A stretch of 7,852 bases of DNA from assembly GCA_033763635.1 (NCBI GenBank), contig JANRKG010000068.1, positions 1-7,852 of the forward strand, in the 5' to 3' direction. This DNA is from JANRKG01 sp033763635 (lineage in GTDB: Bacteria; Cyanobacteriota; Cyanobacteriia; GCF-001939115). Every line of letters begins with the position of its first letter. Within the stretch, counting starts at the first letter, position 1. The translations under genes and the position numbers were made by a program. The notes below the pieces were generated by a model. It was not told where the DNA came from and did no database searches. It saw only the letters and a program-made list of their open reading frames with translations. Shown here one piece after another: positions 6,685 to 7,852 of this stretch.

Positions 6685-6724
6685 GAATTCAGAGTGGTTT
6701 TGAGGAGACGTAAGATCTGAATTC
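6685..6724. repeat. 9-bp inverted repeat (GAATTCAGA / TCTGAATTC)
   Basis: GAATTCAGA at 6685-6693 pairs perfectly with TCTGAATTC at 6716-6724 across a 22-nt loop that contains GAGGAG. There is no T-run after either arm, so it is not a standard intrinsic terminator. Confidence 0.4.
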
Positions 6725-6808
6725 TAGCTAACTTCTAATTAATCAGCTCATCTTCATAGGGTTTATTTAGGAGAGGAGATCACTCGGTATTCAAATGTCA
6801 GGTGTCGT

Positions 6809-6830
6809 TTTTGATTGTTTTTTATCAAAA
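6809..6830. repeat. AT-only hairpin (TTTTGAT / ATCAAAA)
   Basis: TTTTGAT (6809-6815) and ATCAAAA (6824-6830) flank an 8-nt loop that is mostly T. The stem is weak and has no GC clamp, so terminator function is doubtful. Confidence 0.25.
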
Positions 6831-6933
6831 TATTAAATTATCTTTAGAATGCCTTTGAATAAGGTTTTTCAAAAAAACACTTATAGAAAATTCTGGAAAT
6901 AGAAAACAATAGAAGATTATTAAGAATAATTGA

Positions 6934-6965
6934 AATCAATTGAAATTAATCAGTTGCAATTGATT
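6934..6965. repeat. 9-bp inverted repeat (AATCAATTG / CAATTGATT)
   Basis: AATCAATTG at 6934-6942 pairs perfectly with CAATTGATT at 6957-6965 around a 14-nt loop. Each arm contains the palindrome CAATTG. This is within very AT-rich DNA, so chance is a real possibility. Confidence 0.35.
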
Positions 6966-7039
6966 GGCAGCGAATAGAAACGGATGTTTTGGGATGAGAC
7001 CGTTATTCTTTCGTTTTGAACGATCGGTTTGATCTTATG

Positions 7040-7069
7040 TGATGTAAACGATCGTGATGTAAACGATCG
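7040..7069 (+). repeat. Tandem 15-bp duplication with CGATCG cores
   Basis: TGATGTAAACGATCG occurs twice head to tail, at 7040-7054 and 7055-7069, without mismatch, and the sequence continues ATGTG as if entering a third, broken unit. A further AACGATCG lies at 7019-7026. The CGATCG core is shared with HIP1-type sites. It lies about 175 bp upstream of the predicted promoter of the last gene. Confidence 0.6.
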
Positions 7070-7153
7070 ATGTGTAGCAGATCTGCCTCGATATCCTTCA
7101 AATAGATAGAAATTAGATAGAACGAACAGAAAGAACTTCTGCTAGTCTGAAGT

Positions 7154-7173
7154 CCCAAGCGTCGAAACTTGGG
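7154..7173. repeat. Short GC-rich hairpin (CCCAAG / CTTGGG)
   Basis: CCCAAG (7154-7159) and CTTGGG (7168-7173) form a 6-bp stem with an 8-nt loop, GC-rich against the surrounding sequence. No T-run follows on either strand. Confidence 0.3.
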
Positions 7174-7241
7174 CGGATGGTTGCTCATGAGTACAAGCTA
7201 GATATCTTCCCGATTTTTCATCCCAGCCTCCTATCGTAGGG

Positions 7242-7270
7242 TGTACAATCGAGCTTAGTACCTATATACT
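7242..7270 (+). promoter_or_regulatory. Sigma70-type promoter for the 3' gene, with overlapping inverted repeat
   Basis: TGTACA (7242-7247, 4 of 6 to the -35 consensus), a 17-bp spacer and TATACT (7265-7270, 5 of 6 to the -10 consensus) point to a start near 7277 and a 5' leader of about 75 nt before the ATG at 7353. The -10 is embedded in the perfect inverted repeat TTAGTA-N6-TACTAA (7255-7272), a possible repressor site. Confidence 0.5.
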
Positions 7271-7278
7271 AAATTAGC

Positions 7279-7290
7279 GCGATCGATCGC
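7279..7290. repeat. GCGATCGATCGC palindrome (extended HIP1-type site)
   Basis: A perfect 12-bp palindrome related to the cyanobacterial HIP1 octamer GCGATCGC, placed just after the predicted transcription start of the last gene. Exact octamers are at 1616-1623 (in secA) and 3907-3914 (in the GNAT gene). Confidence 0.6.
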
Positions 7291-7352
7291 ATCGTAGCGT
7301 CCCCGGCACACAAGATTCAGTTAACAAAATATAGACAAGATATAGAGAAGCA

Positions 7353-7852
7353 ATGGCTATCATCGCTCTAAAAGCCTGGTATCTCAAGGAGTACGAGCCG
7401 ATTCGTGAGATGGAGAAGCGGCCCCATGATTTGCGACTGAGCAAGAACAGTTTGCTGAAGTCAGGGCTACGGGCTGATTTTCTCGAAGATAGTGACGAGG
7501 TGAAGCGATCGGATTGGTTTCAGCGCTATCTAGAGGGGGAGTTGGTTGAGTTTTATGTGGAAGGGAGCGGTGGTTATTCCATCTCCAATATTGATCTGAT
7601 TAGCCACGAGATTTACTTCACAAAGCAGGAAGTTCTGGCCCATTTGGAACCCATTATTTTTTTCTCCTATCAAACGGCCTATTCAGAAGCGGGTGATTTA
7701 CTCCGTCATGAATTGCAAACGATCGTAGATCAACTCAATAAACGATCGCGCCTTCCCCTGAGCCTGGAAGAATCCCATCGATTGGCAGAGGGTCCGGCTC
7801 GTTTAAGTAGCGTGCTGATGCGGAAAATTCGCCAGAGCCTTCTGTTCATTGC
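7353..7852 (+). CDS. Unknown soluble protein, 3' end outside window (partial)
   Basis: An open frame starts at ATG 7353 (MAIIALKAWYLKEYEPIRE) and runs without a stop for 166 codons to the window edge. Codon use and composition look like a real gene. The visible part is hydrophilic with many charged residues, has no signal peptide or membrane segment, and contains GELVEFYVEGSGGYSISNID (63-82) and IYFTKQEVLAHLEPIIFFSY (87-106). I do not firmly recognise the family, though the N-terminal wording feels like a conserved cyanobacterial protein. The last residues, MRKIRQSLLFIA, resemble the strand that precedes D-(V/L/I)-T in TIR-like and nucleoside 2-deoxyribosyltransferase-like folds, which suggests but does not show such a domain beyond the edge. 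GAGAAG just before ATG is a weak ribosome site. A good promoter lies at 7242-7270. Confidence 0.8.
   Translation, partial: MAIIALKAWYLKEYEPIREMEKRPHDLRLSKNSLLKSGLRADFLEDSDEVKRSDWFQRYLEGELVEFYVEGSGGYSISNIDLISHEIYFTKQEVLAHLEPIIFFSYQTAYSEAGDLLRHELQTIVDQLNKRSRLPLSLEESHRLAEGPARLSSVLMRKIRQSLLFI

Larger units (their letters stand above)
6187..7352. other. 1.17-kb AT-rich intergenic region rich in repeats
   Basis: I find no supportable protein gene here on either strand: the frames are broken by frequent stops, and the longest open frames are a 61-codon minus frame across the tandem repeat at 7040-7069 and a frame running into obgE. The left 150 bp are the obgE leader; from about 6430 to 7150 the sequence is clearly more AT-rich than the flanking genes. 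It carries several separate inverted and direct repeats, listed individually. It may hold a small RNA, a decayed mobile element or gene, or simply a long regulatory region; the sequence does not decide between these. Confidence 0.6.

Noticed and set aside
6795..6836. 13-codon frame MSGVVFDCFLSKY on the plus strand with GGAGAGGAG upstream.
   Set aside because: The purine-rich stretch is about 16 nt before ATG, too far, and the peptide shows nothing conserved that I can see.
7003..7188. 61-codon minus-strand open frame in the long spacer.
   Set aside because: No ribosome site; it reads through the tandem duplication (giving a repeated DRLHH) and has odd composition; more likely chance.
6187..7352. 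Searched by eye for tRNA, 6S RNA, Yfr1 (ACUCCUCACAC) and CRISPR repeats.
   Set aside because: No T-loop GTTCRA box, no Yfr1 core motif and no regularly spaced repeats beyond two copies were found. A covariance-model search would be needed to exclude less obvious RNAs.

Overview
The window reads as chromosomal DNA from a cyanobacterium. The evidence is the gene content (a SecA with the long cyanobacterial/plastid-type insertion, and an Obg GTPase without the C-terminal OCT domain). In addition, GCGATCG cores of the HIP1 type recur throughout, with full GCGATCGC octamers at 1616-1623 and 3907-3914 and an extended GCGATCGATCGC palindrome at 7279-7290. I cannot name a genus.

Layout. At the left edge (1-90, +) are the last 29 codons of a probable TIGR04282/DUF2064 glycosyltransferase, whose stop overlaps the end of secA. 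Then come secA (76-2862, -) and, upstream on the same strand, a membrane-anchored or exported DHC-type diheme cytochrome c (2985-3572, -). A divergent spacer separates this from a GNAT acetyltransferase (3760-4260, +). The GNAT gene converges on, and overlaps by 40 bp, a small soluble histidine-kinase-like protein (4221-5009, -) that keeps its phospho-accepting His but has a badly eroded ATP-binding domain. Upstream of that on the same strand is obgE (5122-6186, -).

From 6187 to 7352 there is a 1.17-kb, visibly AT-rich stretch with no convincing gene. It contains several perfect inverted and direct repeats: a 15-bp inverted pair bracketing 113 bp, a palindrome doublet, a 15-bp tandem duplication and shorter hairpins. 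It ends in a good sigma70-type promoter whose -10 is embedded in an inverted repeat. That promoter drives the last gene (7353 to the window edge, +), a soluble protein of unknown function cut off after 166 codons.

The genes do not form one pathway. secA (protein export) and obgE (ribosome assembly/stress GTPase) are housekeeping. The cytochrome is an exported redox protein that would itself need a Sec or similar route. The kinase-like protein, GNAT and the 3' partial gene are accessory or regulatory. The items most worth follow-up are the degenerate kinase, the truncated 3' gene and the repeat-rich spacer. I saw no CRISPR array, tRNA, rRNA, transposase or obvious defence cassette.
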